NCBI GenBank assembly: GCA_977006965.1
Contig: OZ345373.1
Span: 682,001 to 746,000 of the forward strand
Reading direction: 5' to 3'
Origin: Phymatolithon calcareum
Lineage: Eukaryota; Rhodophyta; Florideophyceae; Hapalidiales
DNA: 64,000 nt
The notes under the pieces were generated by a model. The model had not been told where the DNA came from, made no database searches, and worked only from the letters and a program-made list of their open reading frames with translations. Position numbers and translations under genes: made by a program. Below, piece after piece: positions 19,515-30,009 of the stretch (its first letter is position 1; each line of letters starts with the position of its first letter).

Positions 19515-19859
19515 ATGTCGAAGTCTGGACACCGTCCCTTTCGGAAGCAACGATACTACTGCGGAATATGTCGCCGGACAAAGCATTGCGATGTGCTCCG
19601 CAACTCCACACTGATCGAAGATGAAGGTCTACGGCGGGATCTGGAACAGTGCATGGAATCCGAGAAGACAGATGGTCAGCTAGTGGACAGTTTGCACTCC
19701 AGAATGGAAATGGAATACGGGAATCCTTTGTTGGCGAACATGCGCAGTATCGGACCACCATTCGAGATTGAACATGACCTGCGAGCCCGTGGTGCATACA
19801 AGACTCCTGGTTCTCTACTCCAGGTGCCTGTCATCTTCAGCAAAGAGATCGTGCCATAG
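19515..19859 (+). CDS. Small Cys-containing protein, unknown (114 aa)
   Basis: The ATG sits in a strong context (GGCCACCATGTCG). The N terminus is basic and has YYCGICRRTKHC, a CxxC plus HC arrangement that might hold one zinc ion but is too short for a named finger. An acidic helix (about residues 40-65) and a Pro-rich C-terminal part follow. I know no family. It could be the last exon of a longer gene, since CAG directly precedes GCCACCATG and could serve as a splice acceptor. It lies 233 bp after the CTC1-like stop, on the same strand. Confidence 0.4.
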   Translation: MSKSGHRPFRKQRYYCGICRRTKHCDVLRNSTLIEDEGLRRDLEQCMESEKTDGQLVDSLHSRMEMEYGNPLLANMRSIGPPFEIEHDLRARGAYKTPGSLLQVPVIFSKEIVP

Positions 19860-21349
19860 ATTGCTTGAAAGGCCAAGTTTGATGATGAAGCTAGTTCGGA
19901 AACTCACTATGATATGTCTGTCAGGCCATACGCCAGCCCATATGGCCCTAGAATGGTCATCTACTGGTTGCGGTTAATCACTGATTGCCGGCATGCATCG
20001 CGACGGAGCAGTTCTAATGTGGGACGGATCCCTGGAACAAGGTTCGCAAGCTACTTGGAAGCTCGTGTATCAAAGTGCCATTAACGAATTTGGTGCCTCC
20101 GATATAAGTACGTTTATAAACCTGTCATCTGATTTGAGATAGTGGCAAGTGTATAAGAAAGTCAAAAACTTGCTGTGAAGACATTCGTGCCATATGTATT
20201 CTACTTAGGCAGAAAATCCCTGTCAGATCCTCACTAGTGGGCTGGATAATCAGTAGACAGCCCTAGTCTGCCCTCTCCAGCCACATGTATGACAGATAGC
20301 CCACTATAAGTACTACCGCTCTCATCTAAGTAAAGCCCTAGTCATCCTCCACTGCTAACAATCCCTACTCGATGGCATGCTGATTTCAGTGCTATCTTAT
20401 GGTTCCGTCAGTCTCGTGGACCCGGAAGCGGATTTTCTCCATCTGCAATTTTTTCTGTTCGCAAGACTGCACTCCCTTTTCTCCGGTATTGATTGTCAAC
20501 GCAAATGGGACTCACATATTGCTCTTCCCATGAACGTATTATGCGGTATGCTTGAGAATTAAGAAGCGCGCCAGAGTGATATTCAAACGAGGCTCGTGGA
20601 ATTGTATTCATATAGCGGTTTTATTTCGTCTATTGTCCAAGCGACCCACCGTCGAGGGCCCTCACAAAATGTTCACATTGCGCGAGAACAGAGACGCTGC
20701 AACAGGCGAATTTACACTTCTTTTCTTTATTGCAAAAAGACCGCTCGCGCAAAAGGGAAGCGTCTGAAGCTGTTTGAAACAGCTTCTCACTTTTCAGAAG
20801 CTTGAGTACGTCTAGTGGTTTCTCGCGGCATAATTCCCCTTTTTTGGCGGACATGTGGAATGGAATGAGAGATCCAAAACGGATTCAAAATTTTCGAACA
20901 AAAGTTCCGATGCGGATGTGGGTTTCATTTTGTTCGCGAGGTCCTGGGGGAATCTCGTTGTCTAGCCGCACTGCGTGGAAGCGAAACCCGTGCGACCAAT
21001 TTACGTTTCGGACATTTCAATGCGACTCGTGAAGCTCGCGGTGGATCCTCAATCGTTGGCGTAGGACAACACCAGCTTTCGTCCCAAAGTGCGAATCTCA
21101 GTTTTGAACAGTGCACATTTCCCCGAAACTGGATAACGGACACTTGGGCAACATAAGAGATGGACTTGTCCAACGCCCCTTTTTAAAAATTAGCGCTATG
21201 GTAGCGATGCGAACAACAGGCAGTACTATTTCGGGGGTTTTAATGGGTTTACGCTAACGTCATCGCATCCAGATACGCAAAATACTAGTACGGACAGTTT
21301 TTTCACTCGTAATTTAGCTGCGGACAGTTAACAAAAACGTAACCTCAAG
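19860..21349. other. Intergenic stretch, no recognised gene
   Basis: I find no supported gene in these 1.5 kb; frames stay under 85 codons and overlap. A short hairpin (AAGCTGTTTGAAACAGCTT) lies at 20768-20786. Near 21295 and 21325 there are two copies of CGGACAGTT, possibly the left end of the Tc1/mariner element that follows. Confidence 0.5.
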
Positions 21350-21818
21350 TTCTAAGAGAAAGTCACTAGTTCCTCAAAATGCGCCCTTGACACTCGATGA
21401 CGGCTACGCATCGCTTCTGTATTTTGATTCATACAGCTTTCTAATAGTCGATTCTTAGATATTGCTCCAACAACGATGGACCTCTTCTTTCAGCTCTGCC
21501 ACGTTTTTGAACTGCCGAAAACATTTGGTAACTTCCCGGGCAATTCTACCTCAGAGATTTTCGATTCTACTGACTTAGCCGGCCAATGGAGAAAGTCAAC
21601 GCAATTGCCAGCAGTCATTTGCGTGCGGCTAACGTGGGTTGGAACATTATCCTGCTGAAAAATCGAGTCTACGGGACAGTCCACCTCTGTAAACGGCAGC
21701 AAACTCTGCGGTAGAACATTGCAGTACTCTGCAGAGTTCATTTTCCCGTCAATGGGACAAACGCTAGAAAGACCCTGCCAAGGCATGGCAGCCCATATAA
21801 TGATGGAACCACCTCCAT
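21350..21818 (-). pseudogene. Tc1/mariner transposase, C-terminal part (split by a LINE)
   Basis: On the minus strand the sequence reads GGGSIIIWAAMPWQGL, then IDGKMNSAEYCNVLPQSLLP, then DSIFQQDNVPTHVS with the second catalytic Asp in QQDN, then LHWPAKS. This is the classic order of a Tc1/mariner DDE transposase. The third catalytic site, normally in SPDLNPIENLW, is degraded to SVESKISEVE. A frameshift near 21490 moves the frame to KNVAELKEEVHRCWSNI, the usual C-terminal helix. The N-terminal part continues at 23529 after a LINE insertion. Confidence 0.85.
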
Positions 21819-23528
21819 ACTGACCCTCCTTGCGACGCTTTGGGAAACATGCGGAAAACTCCGGTATCTACCAACGCAATGGCGCCGGCAAATCCTCATT
21901 CCCATCCACAAGAAAGGATCAGCCCACATCACAGGGAAATACCGCCCAATATCGCTTCTCAGCCAAGTGCGAAAGATTATTGACTCCGCGATGGACTCTG
22001 CGATACGCGAACGCTACAAATTCCACCAGTTACAGCTGGGCTTCCAGAAGAACAAAGGGAAGGAACTCGCGATACTAAGAGCGACGAGTACTGTGAGGCG
22101 AGGCCACCGATTTTTCGCGGTTTTTGATTTAAAAAAATACCTAGAATACTAACCAAAAACAAAAAAAAGAAATACTCGACTTGTCCTCCGCATATGACCG
22201 CGTTCTACGAGATATTCTCCAACGCGGAATCGAGTCATGCCTACCCAAAGATATCGCAGAGATGGTCAAGTACCTACTGAAGCCGTCGTGGATCACTAAA
22301 GCCAGAGACGAGGAAAACCAGTGGCTCCTGATCGATCGCGGAGTCCCTCAGGGCTGTCCCTTGAGTCCCTGTCTTTACAACATGTTCATGGACACCTTCG
22401 CCTTGAAAGTCGCCGGAATGTCACCGCGCTTATCAACTTACCCGGCAATACTGTTCGCAGTTGACGTACAGCTACAATCTAAAAACTCGGATGGCATGCA
22501 GTGGCTGCTAGATGTGGCGACAAGCTGGGAAAGAGAGAATGTCACGTCGTGGAATACCAAAAAAGGAAAAAGTGAAGTTCTAATATACCCGGGCCTGTTC
22601 CAGCGAAAATTCAGACTTGCGGGGTCCGAGCTACACGAAACCCGCCGACTGGAATACCTCGGGACCACGATCGACAATACATGTGTAACCGACAACGCCA
22701 CCCTGAAACTCCTTTCCAAAGCGAAAGGTATACTCCTCGCCTTCCGGGATATTGGCGTCACAGCTAATGGACTGACGACAACAAAATGCATATCCATATA
22801 CATAAGGCCCTGCTCCAATGCTGATGGGAAGACACAATGCACCTAACGCCGTGGTCGAAGTCCGTTCAAGCGCATGTAGATCGGGTAGAAGGACTGTTCT
22901 ACTCCCTAATATTTGGCCATTTTGCTAAGCGGAATAATAATCGAATGCGAACGCGATGCAGAATCACACCACCAGAGTTGAGGCGCAAGATATTAGGAGA
23001 ACACTTTGCGCTGCGACTACTGCATGCAAAACGGAACCTGGAGAGAAACAAGAACTACGAGGGCAAGGATGAGGGCTTAGCACAGGCACAGAGGGATATT
23101 CAATACCTCGAAGAGCACGAACTGTTGAACGTCCCAGCGAAGAGGGCCGTGGAAGGAAAGGTCACCCACAAGGATGAGAGAGTGCGAATATATGGGGCAT
23201 GGACCAAGACGGAGAAGGCCAAAAAACTCAAAATCGCCGTGGATATTAACGAGAATCCAAACCCCGTAGTCCAAATCAAGTCGAGAAAACACAGACTTTG
23301 GGCAGTCAAATGGTTTTTCGGGCGCTTCCCTCCGCGAAATCCGTCGGCATATATTGACAGCTACGACGAACTAGCAGCGATGCTGCTGGAAACCCTTCAA
23401 CACAACCTAGCGCATCCACAGATTAATGATAAAACAGAATAGGAAGTGAAACAAGCGATGGACAAATTTATGATGCTAGAAAGTGAGATGCAAGGGGAGA
23501 TGATTGATAAAAACCTACAATTTCCCCC
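21819..23528 (+). mobile_element. LINE A, 5'-truncated non-LTR retrotransposon
   Basis: The element begins inside the reverse transcriptase domain (HITGKYRPISLLSQVRKIID, in one frame with a break near 22140). It continues at 22181 with LSSAYDRVLRDIL and RGVPQGCPLSPCLYNMFMDTF, and ends with the C-terminal region at 22837-23442, which has the family's RKHRLWAVKWFFGRFPPRNP block. The RT catalytic box reads FAVD where the sister copy at 61-62 kb reads FADD, so this copy is dead. A frame break lies near 22840. The insertion is flanked by about 10 bp of CC(A/C)CCTCCAT (21808-21818 and 23529-23539). The right copy is merged with a C tract. Confidence 0.85.
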
Positions 23529-24000
23529 CCCCCCTCCATGATGATGCTTCGAAAAGAAACTCTTTTCTTTGCGCATGTCATGCCAGTAGTATACACACCC
23601 ATCGGGGCCATTGAGATTTTGCTTCTTCTCGTCGAAGAAGACCACTTTCTTCCTGCAGCCCTCGAACCGATGTGATCTTTCGTCCATTTTGTGCGCTATT
23701 CTTTCTTTCTTTATTGCAGAATGCGTTAACTTGTGCTCTTCAGTGTGAGCACTTTTAAGCCTGGGTCCGGACAGAATTTTCTTGTGCACAAAGCGTCCAC
23801 TTGTGGAAAGGAGCTTCTGCGCGTGTTGAATAGAAGCACGGCACTGGCACATTTCGTGGAGGCCTCTTGCCGTTTACAACCCGTTACAAGCAATACGTAG
23901 TATAGCGCGGAGGTAGTCGAACTCACTGTACTTGACCGCCCACCCCTGTTTGACTTCACCATGCGGCCTGATGTGAGAACGGCATGATGAACTGCATATT
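23529..24000 (-). pseudogene. Tc1/mariner transposase, N-terminal part
   Basis: On the minus strand the frame reads ASIQHAQKLLSTSGRFVHKK, typical of the DNA-binding half, then KVVFFDEKKQNLNGPDGCVY and YWHDMRKEKSFFSKHHHGG, carrying the first catalytic Asp in FDEK. It runs straight into the LINE junction and resumes at 21818 with GGGSIIIWAA. The region upstream of 23850 is decayed, and the start is not identifiable. Weak similarity between the 21270-21310 and 24205-24240 regions could be the remains of terminal repeats. Confidence 0.8.
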
Positions 24001-24869
24001 TATAACGCCCAGCCAGCTATGAGATCTCCCGCACAGACTTGCTCCAGGTTGCAAAGGCAAGAACAGTACCCTTTTCTTCATCCGATACATCCTTGCGTTT
24101 CCCTATGCTTCAGACTGAAGAGACAACCTGGAGGAGTTTTGCGGTGGTGGAATACACCACAAAACTTATTGGATGGTATACATTTTGCTTTTTGGCCATG
24201 AAGGAGAGCTTTTTGAAACAGTGTCCATAATACAATTTCGCGCAAAAAAAACTGGCAATAGTATTATTTTACGCACCTGAAGACAAGAACACCAGCGCAG
24301 AGCTCTGCAACTCAGTCAACTTTAAATGTATTGCTTGTTCTTCGAAACTAGAAAATTAATTTTTAAAATGGGGCGTCGTCGGGTATGCCCATCTTTAATA
24401 TTTTCGCATTGTCCGTAAGCAGTTTCGGAGACCGCAAAGGAGGCAAAGAGTTGAATATCGGTCCTCGGAAGAAGAGACTTCATAAGCTTGCAGACCTGAG
24501 AAGGCCACAAGCCTAGAGAACGATTAACGAACGTTAGCTCCTCATATGCGAAATAGACAGAGATGTTTGACTATTATTCCAGGCGGTACATTGGTTTTGT
24601 GAAGTGTTGGACGCACAAGATGCGTACTAGGCTTTGTGTAATATTTCTAAGGGTATGTAGAAGAAGTCGAGGAGAGACATGAAAGAGATGCAATAGTTGT
24701 TGAAATTTCTTGCAGAATTGTCTGTGTCTTCACAAAGACACTCTACCGGCGGCTATTCTATAACTAGGACACCCATTGCAGGAGAAATCGATCCGTTCAC
24801 GATTAAACATTACGACCGCGCTTTCTATTTCATCCCTAGGCGCTAGTCCACCGCATTTCACCCAACACC
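24001..24869. other. Intergenic stretch, no recognised gene
   Basis: No gene is supported. The left part may include the outer end of the Tc1/mariner element. The region 24340-24360 is AT-rich; nothing else stands out. Confidence 0.5.
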
Positions 24870-25537
24870 ATGACTGAGCTCTTCCATCGAATATTCAGAA
24901 CCACATCAGTGAAAAAAATAATGACACAAGCAGCAGATTTTCTTGTTCTACGGCGACTTCCTGTGCTAGCTAATGGCAGAGAGTCGGGGACTGTCTCGCC
25001 GCTCTGCGAAGTTCACGCGATAAATTTGCAACCGGGATATCGCACAGCCGCGCGCTGCATGCTTGTTCCCCTGTCGTCAGAGATAACCATGCTGCTCTTT
25101 ATGTATCCCAAGCCGCTTGCGCAATTCATCGCTCATTGCTTAAAGAGTGGAACGATGCGGAACTCATCTTGAAGTCCATTAACATTCGCGCGAACTATGT
25201 CAACCACGATGACGCTCATACCGCTTGGGAGTACTTTACCGTACTTATTACATTCATCCGATCTTACTTTAACTGTTTGGACAAGATTATACACTTCTCA
25301 GAAGATCGAAACGCCTTTCGAGCTGCGTCAAAATTTGCGCTCGACTCGTTTTCTCATGCCGGAAGAATGTTCCTGGATGATCAGAGAATGATCAATGTCC
25401 AAAACTATCTCCTCGCCGCGAAAGCTGCCAAAGAGTGTATGATGGCCGTTATCCAAGCTGAAGCCCAGGGTCAGTGCGGCCTCCAGGACGCAAAAATGTC
25501 CGACTTGGGAATTAAGATGCCCGAGTCACAGGGATGA
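24870..25537 (+). CDS. Unknown protein, reading frame shifted near 25110-25170
   Basis: The segment 25136-25537 encodes a helix-rich, well-composed stretch (AHTAWEYFTVLITFIRSYFN; NAFRAASKFALDSFSHAGRM; LLAAKAAKECMMAVIQAEAQ) that looks like a real protein, but I cannot name it. The frame before it, from the ATG at 24870 (MTELFHRIFRTTSVKKIM), is equally plausible but lies in another phase. The switch must fall at about 25110-25172, by a frameshift or an intron I could not place. After the TGA at 25535-25537 the same phase stays open to about 25770. It may be a decaying gene or a gene with short introns. Confidence 0.4.
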
Positions 25538-26899
25538 ATATTTCCAGTAATGATGCTGGCACGCGGAGCTGGGGACACTCCCAGAGCGCAGAGATCCTGG
25601 GCAAAGCGAATTCTGTTGCCTGGACTGTTGCGTATGCCACGCTTATTCGCCAGCGACGGCTTGCGCAAGGGCTACGTGCGCTTCAAGGAGCGCATGTGGA
25701 TATCTTTAGCAAGGCAGAATTTGAGTACCGTCTTAAGTTCGTTGCCAAGATGTTTCGCTAGCTACCCTCTATGAAAAACGAGAGGGAAAGGCGAGAGGAT
25801 TGCGATAGTGGCCTAGATGACACTAATGTGGTGTTTGTTAGTTTTTTCGAGATTGCAGGTCTCTAATGGTGGCCCTTCTAGGACAGTTTGAGGTTGCCAA
25901 CTCCCAAGGCGATTAAAGTTCGTTGATTTAGAGTGATACTTGCTTAATTTGGTAGAGAAAGTTTCTCGGCACGCGGGTCAAGATACCGATATGAAAGGCT
26001 TGGCAATGCAGTGAGTGCGTAGAGGCAAAGACCTTACCTTCATTATAGTCGAGGACACCGATGGCCTTCAAACGTAGTATCAGGGCCTCGCGTGATCTGA
26101 GTAATAGCTCTGGATAGATGAATAAAATTAATCTACATGTGGAACCGCACATCTGGAGGGACAGGTTCTCCAGAGGTTCGCACTCTCCGCACTGCCCCGT
26201 TCCTACGTCTGGGCATCTGAAGCCCGACAACCTTAAGATCCATGCCCTGGGCACGGACCAACCGCACAGTCCCATTATCAGGCGCGGACACAAACCACCC
26301 GTAACGTTAGGATCAGAGTCCAACTAGGTTGAGTTCAAGACCTTTTATTTTGTCAGGGTGGGTGTACGGGAAAAAAGTATAGAGCTTTCTTGAAGCGACG
26401 TAGATTCAACAGGTCCGACGTGGCGACAACACCTGCGCGCGTAATCTCGTATATCACCTGATCTTCGACTTGTTCGCGGCTTGACTCGATGACGGTCGGA
26501 ATGATATATTTGCCGATGTAACAGCAAATAAGTACAACTCTTACTTGCAGTATCGGAGACAATCGAGTCGAGCAAGCAAGCTGAAATGTACGACCCTTCG
26601 CGCGCAAGACGATCACGCGCAACCCCCATTCCCAGTAGCACGACACGTAGTTCGAATTGCAACGGGACGAACTAGTTAGTTGACGCCGTCCCAACGGCCT
26701 GCGTCCCTTGTAGAATGCCACTTTGAGCTGATGGAAGACCCAGGGATCAGTCAGTGCTGGTGATAACAGTCCATCAATGACATACGAACTATCGTACTGT
26801 GAGCAGAATTCGTCTTCTCCTGCAGTTGGTTGCATCCCTTGTTTGTCTGAGCACATAAAACTGAGTTCTGTCGATAATGGAAAAATCTAGAATCCTTAT
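25538..26899. other. Intergenic stretch, doubtful frames only
   Basis: A 167-codon minus-strand frame (26353-26856) and a 131-codon minus-strand frame (25928-26323) are open, but composition and lack of recognisable motifs do not support them. No structural RNA or repeat was recognised. Confidence 0.45.
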
Positions 26900-27569
26900 G
26901 CGGGCTGTTCATTCACGCGCATATACTTTGCCGATGAAATGAGGTGAAAGGTCAGGGGTGACCGGACAAAGGCGCAGATATTCATCTTCTTCGAGAGAGA
27001 AAGAAGCTCTGGTCCTTTTGTATAGGTTTTTGTTTTTTCGGAACTGAATGGAAGCCTCTCAGTCTTGTCCCCGTAAGAACCGTTCATTTATTCAACATTT
27101 ATCGTCAAACAACAGTAGAGAACGGTAACGACACGTTCAATGCATGCGACCTGACTAGGATTGGAAGAGATACTAGCATCGAGTGCTTCAATGGGATGCC
27201 CTCGCTAGGTTATCACCGCCCTCGGTACGATTGCTAGCTCCCAAATAACTGGACATGCGGAGTGCTTCAAACTTGATAGAGCTGAAAAGAATTGAATTCT
27301 GTGTACACTGCCAAATGGCAGTATGTCCCAATTGTAAATCTGCTTACAGAACATGTCGGTGCGCAGGTGAGGCACCTGATAAAGACTACACGGCGCATTG
27401 CGACTTGTCCCAGTTGTAAATCAGATGACTAAACAGATATTTGCGCAGGAGCACATGCCGCGGAATCTGCTGAAAACTTTAGGGCCCATGGTGAAATTGA
27501 AGACAACAGATTCCAGGCTGTAGTGGCGCTTCTGGAAGTATCAGAGAAGGAGAACTAGGCAATTCGGGT
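26900..27569 (+). pseudogene. Decayed partial copy of the CTC1-like gene
   Basis: Nucleotide similarity to 18220-18880 is clear in many blocks: GACCTGACTAGGATTGGAAG against GACCTGACCAGGGTTGGAAG, ATGCCCTCGCTA, GATAGAGCTGAAAAGAATTG, and ATTCCAGGCTGTAGTGGCGC against TTTCAGGCTGTAATGGAGC. Stops and indels break every phase. The zinc-ribbon block is present twice in tandem (about 27330-27380 and 27405-27450). The right end, at about 27569, abuts the decayed integrase end of a gypsy element. Confidence 0.9.
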
Positions 27570-28796
27570 GTAAAATTCTCTCCAGAAACTTTCCATGATG
27601 CTTGGAAACTGTATTGTATACAGGATTGCTGTGTTTGACCATGTCTTGGAGTTCTTCGGTGATGTCAAGCTGAGAGTCGGCATAAAACTTGAGACTATTT
27701 TCATGGATGAGAGCATGAATTTCGGTGATGCTGTCCCGTACTTCGTATACATGCTCAGATATTATCCGTGTGACTCGTCGAGGCCCAGACCATTTTAGAC
27801 GGAGCTTGTGTCCATTCTTGGGAATCTTCTGCGCGACGAGAACAAAACCTCCAATCTCGAATTGTGCTGCGTGAACGTGTGTCTTGGAATTGTGGGCCCT
27901 TACGGCATCCTCGCGGCGGCGTGTGCGCTTCATGCTTATGTCTCCATGCATATTGTCCAGGGTCTGAATAAGGTTTCTCATGTTCGTAAGCTTTTGAGTC
28001 TGAATAAAGCCGATGGACCGAGGTTTCGCTGAACCTGGGGGAGGAGCGTGCGGAGAGGGTTATCATCGGGAAGTCCCGTAAACGCTGTAACAGGTGAAAT
28101 ACTGTTGAGGCTCTGTCGCACCGAGTGGTTCAAAATACTCTGGATGATGCCAATTACCGATGGCCATTCCGATTTTTTAAGGAAAAACTCCGACAGTAAA
28201 GCTCTGGGGGCACGAATGACTTCCTTGTAAACCGATTCAACGGTTCCATTAGATTGAGGACAGTTGGGCGTAGTGAAGTGATGGTGTGCATTAAGGCGCT
28301 TGTTGAGGGCAGCGACGACTTGGTTTTTGAAGTGGGACCCACGATCGGAGATCCAAGTCTGTACCACTCCAAATGAGGCGAACCATCGCAGTAGGACCTC
28401 AACTGTGCATTCGGCGTCAGCTCCGGTGCAATGCTCGAACCAGACAAAGGAAGATGCGTCATCCTTCACGATTAGCACGTATGAGCAGCCTATATCACTG
28501 CTCCCCATGCACAAGAAGTCGAAGTGGATGAGCTCATTCGGCTTGTCAGCATGCAGCGTGTGGCCTATCGGGCGTGGCACGCGATAACTTCCATTAGCAG
28601 CGACGCATTGCAAGCATGTGTTGACGAATGTGATGATGTCGGCCCTCATATTCTGCCAGAAGAAGTGCTGCTTAATGTTTTCGAATGTCGTTGTAGCCCC
28701 GCAGTGACCACCGCGACCAGTGTGCCCAATAAAACACAAGCGCAGCTGCATCGAGGATGCAGACGAAGGGATCCACACAGCATTGAGTCCATTCAC
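27570..28796 (-). pseudogene. Old Ty3/gypsy element G1: integrase end
   Basis: The main minus-strand frame (27978-28796) has the integrase zinc module (HTGRGGH...CLQC). It is followed by the catalytic core with HFDFL, WISDRGSHFKN and NGTVESVYKE carrying the D, D and E. A frame break near 27980 leads into the C-terminal part (FVLVAQKIPKNGHKLRLKWS, then GPRRVTRII), ending close to 27570 where CTC1-like pseudogene DNA begins. No LTR is visible at this end, so G1 is truncated here. Confidence 0.85.
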
Positions 28797-28952
28797 GCGA
28801 AGTCCATTGCTGTTCAGCTCTGGGGGAACATGCTTGCTTCCCTCTTCGAATGCGGCCTCCTGTAACTCTGAAATTTCCTTTGCACGCGGCCAGCGGAAGT
28901 CAAGGTCGAATTTTGGGGCGTGAGGAGCTCTAAATAGAGCCGAAAGAGAACC

Positions 28953-29367
28953 TTATGGAGTATGCGGTTTCTGGGGAGATCGTCCGCGGGAGAGGAGGTC
29001 TGCCCAGACGTTTTCGTCGCCTGAAATGTGAACTATTTCATAACGGAATCTTGAGAGACGGAGCGCCCAACGCTCAATTTTGTTGGCAACATGTTTCCTG
29101 ATCTGTGGATCCGCAGAAACAGGGTTGAATATGTATGTCAGGTTCTTTTGATCGGTGAATAAAATGAATCCTTCAGGTCTGAGGAGCATGTAGTCTAGCA
29201 CGGACACAGACTCCGCGATGGTGAACGCTTCTTTTTCCGGGGTAGAACAGCGCGAACTAGAGCCGGTAAATGACCCGGCCATAAAGGAGAGTGGTGTATG
29301 GCGTTGGTCCTGAAATGAAAGGTCCTTGTCCTGTTGAGGTATCTGAGTGAGTACGCCGGACCAGTAG
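28953..29367 (-). pseudogene. Old Ty3/gypsy element G1: RNase H part
   Basis: The frame reads STPEKEAFTIAESVSVLDYM, then LRPEGFILFTDQKNLTYIF, then RWALRLSRFRYEIVHISGDE and NVWADLLSRG, the usual gypsy RNase H order with FTDQKNL and the terminal ADLLSR. It is cut at 29367 by element G2, and the reading frame resumes in phase beyond the second G2 LTR at 35768 once one copy of the AGTAG duplication is removed. Confidence 0.9.
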
Positions 29368-29871
29368 TGTGACGAACAGTCACTCACGTCACTCCTGTGA
29401 CGTGATCAAACACCCCTTATCAGCACCAGAAACATAGTCAATCATACTCTATTCCTCCTCATTACGGTTCCTCAGTCATACGTTACACGTCACGTCACAA
29501 TCTATCATACATCATGTCACTGTGACCGCGGCCAAGACCAATTACAATTACTATCCTATAATTGTATTGTAATTACCCTAGCGTGACAGATATGTCACGT
29601 GACGCGTGACCGAAAGCAGTCGCGAGACTGTCACACGTGACCGCGCGGCCAATGATATCCTGCCATTAGTATCTCCCTCCCCCATGTTGACATTAGACCA
29701 ATTGTTTTTAGCCATCTATTTGTCCCGTGTGTCTCTTCACATTAGTGTCAACACACCCCTTTGTTTAGACTCTTCACTATGGTTCTACTTCTAGTCTATA
29801 TAAACCCTCCTTGACCAGCAGTCCTCAAACTCTGGTCAACGGATCTGCCAGCTTGTGCCTTGAACCCCACA
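29368..29871 (+). repeat. 5' LTR of G2 (504 bp)
   Basis: It is nearly identical to the 3' LTR but lacks about 166 bp after GTGACCGCG (near 29644). The segment present only in the 3' LTR (about 35370-35535) includes GCTCGCTAAGAGCGCGGAGC. A TATA-like TATATAAACC lies at about 29807. Confidence 0.95.
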
Positions 29872-29874
29872 GCT

Positions 29875-29889
29875 TGGTAGCACCGGACC
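29875..29889 (+). other. Primer-binding site of G2
   Basis: TGGTAGCACCGGACC begins 3 nt after the 5' LTR. Its first nine or so bases fit the complement of the 3' end of an initiator-methionine tRNA of the yeast type (ending GCGCUACCA). The match to this organism's own tRNA is untested. Confidence 0.65.
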
Positions 29890-30009
29890 ACAGAACCCAA
29901 AAGTAAGTTGGCGTCATCGCAAACCTTCTCTCCGACAGTTGTCTACGCCCTTTAGCGGCGTACGCGGCTGTTCGAGACGAAGAGGACTAACAATTCGACT
30001 CCTTTGTGA

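Noticed and set aside
21270-24240. Terminal inverted repeats of the Tc1/mariner element
   Set aside because: The candidate ends share only scattered bases with TGTCC/GGACA cores; too weak for a feature.
26353-26856. A 167-codon minus-strand frame near 26.5 kb
   Set aside because: No recognisable family, odd composition, and surrounding decayed DNA; not enough to call a gene.
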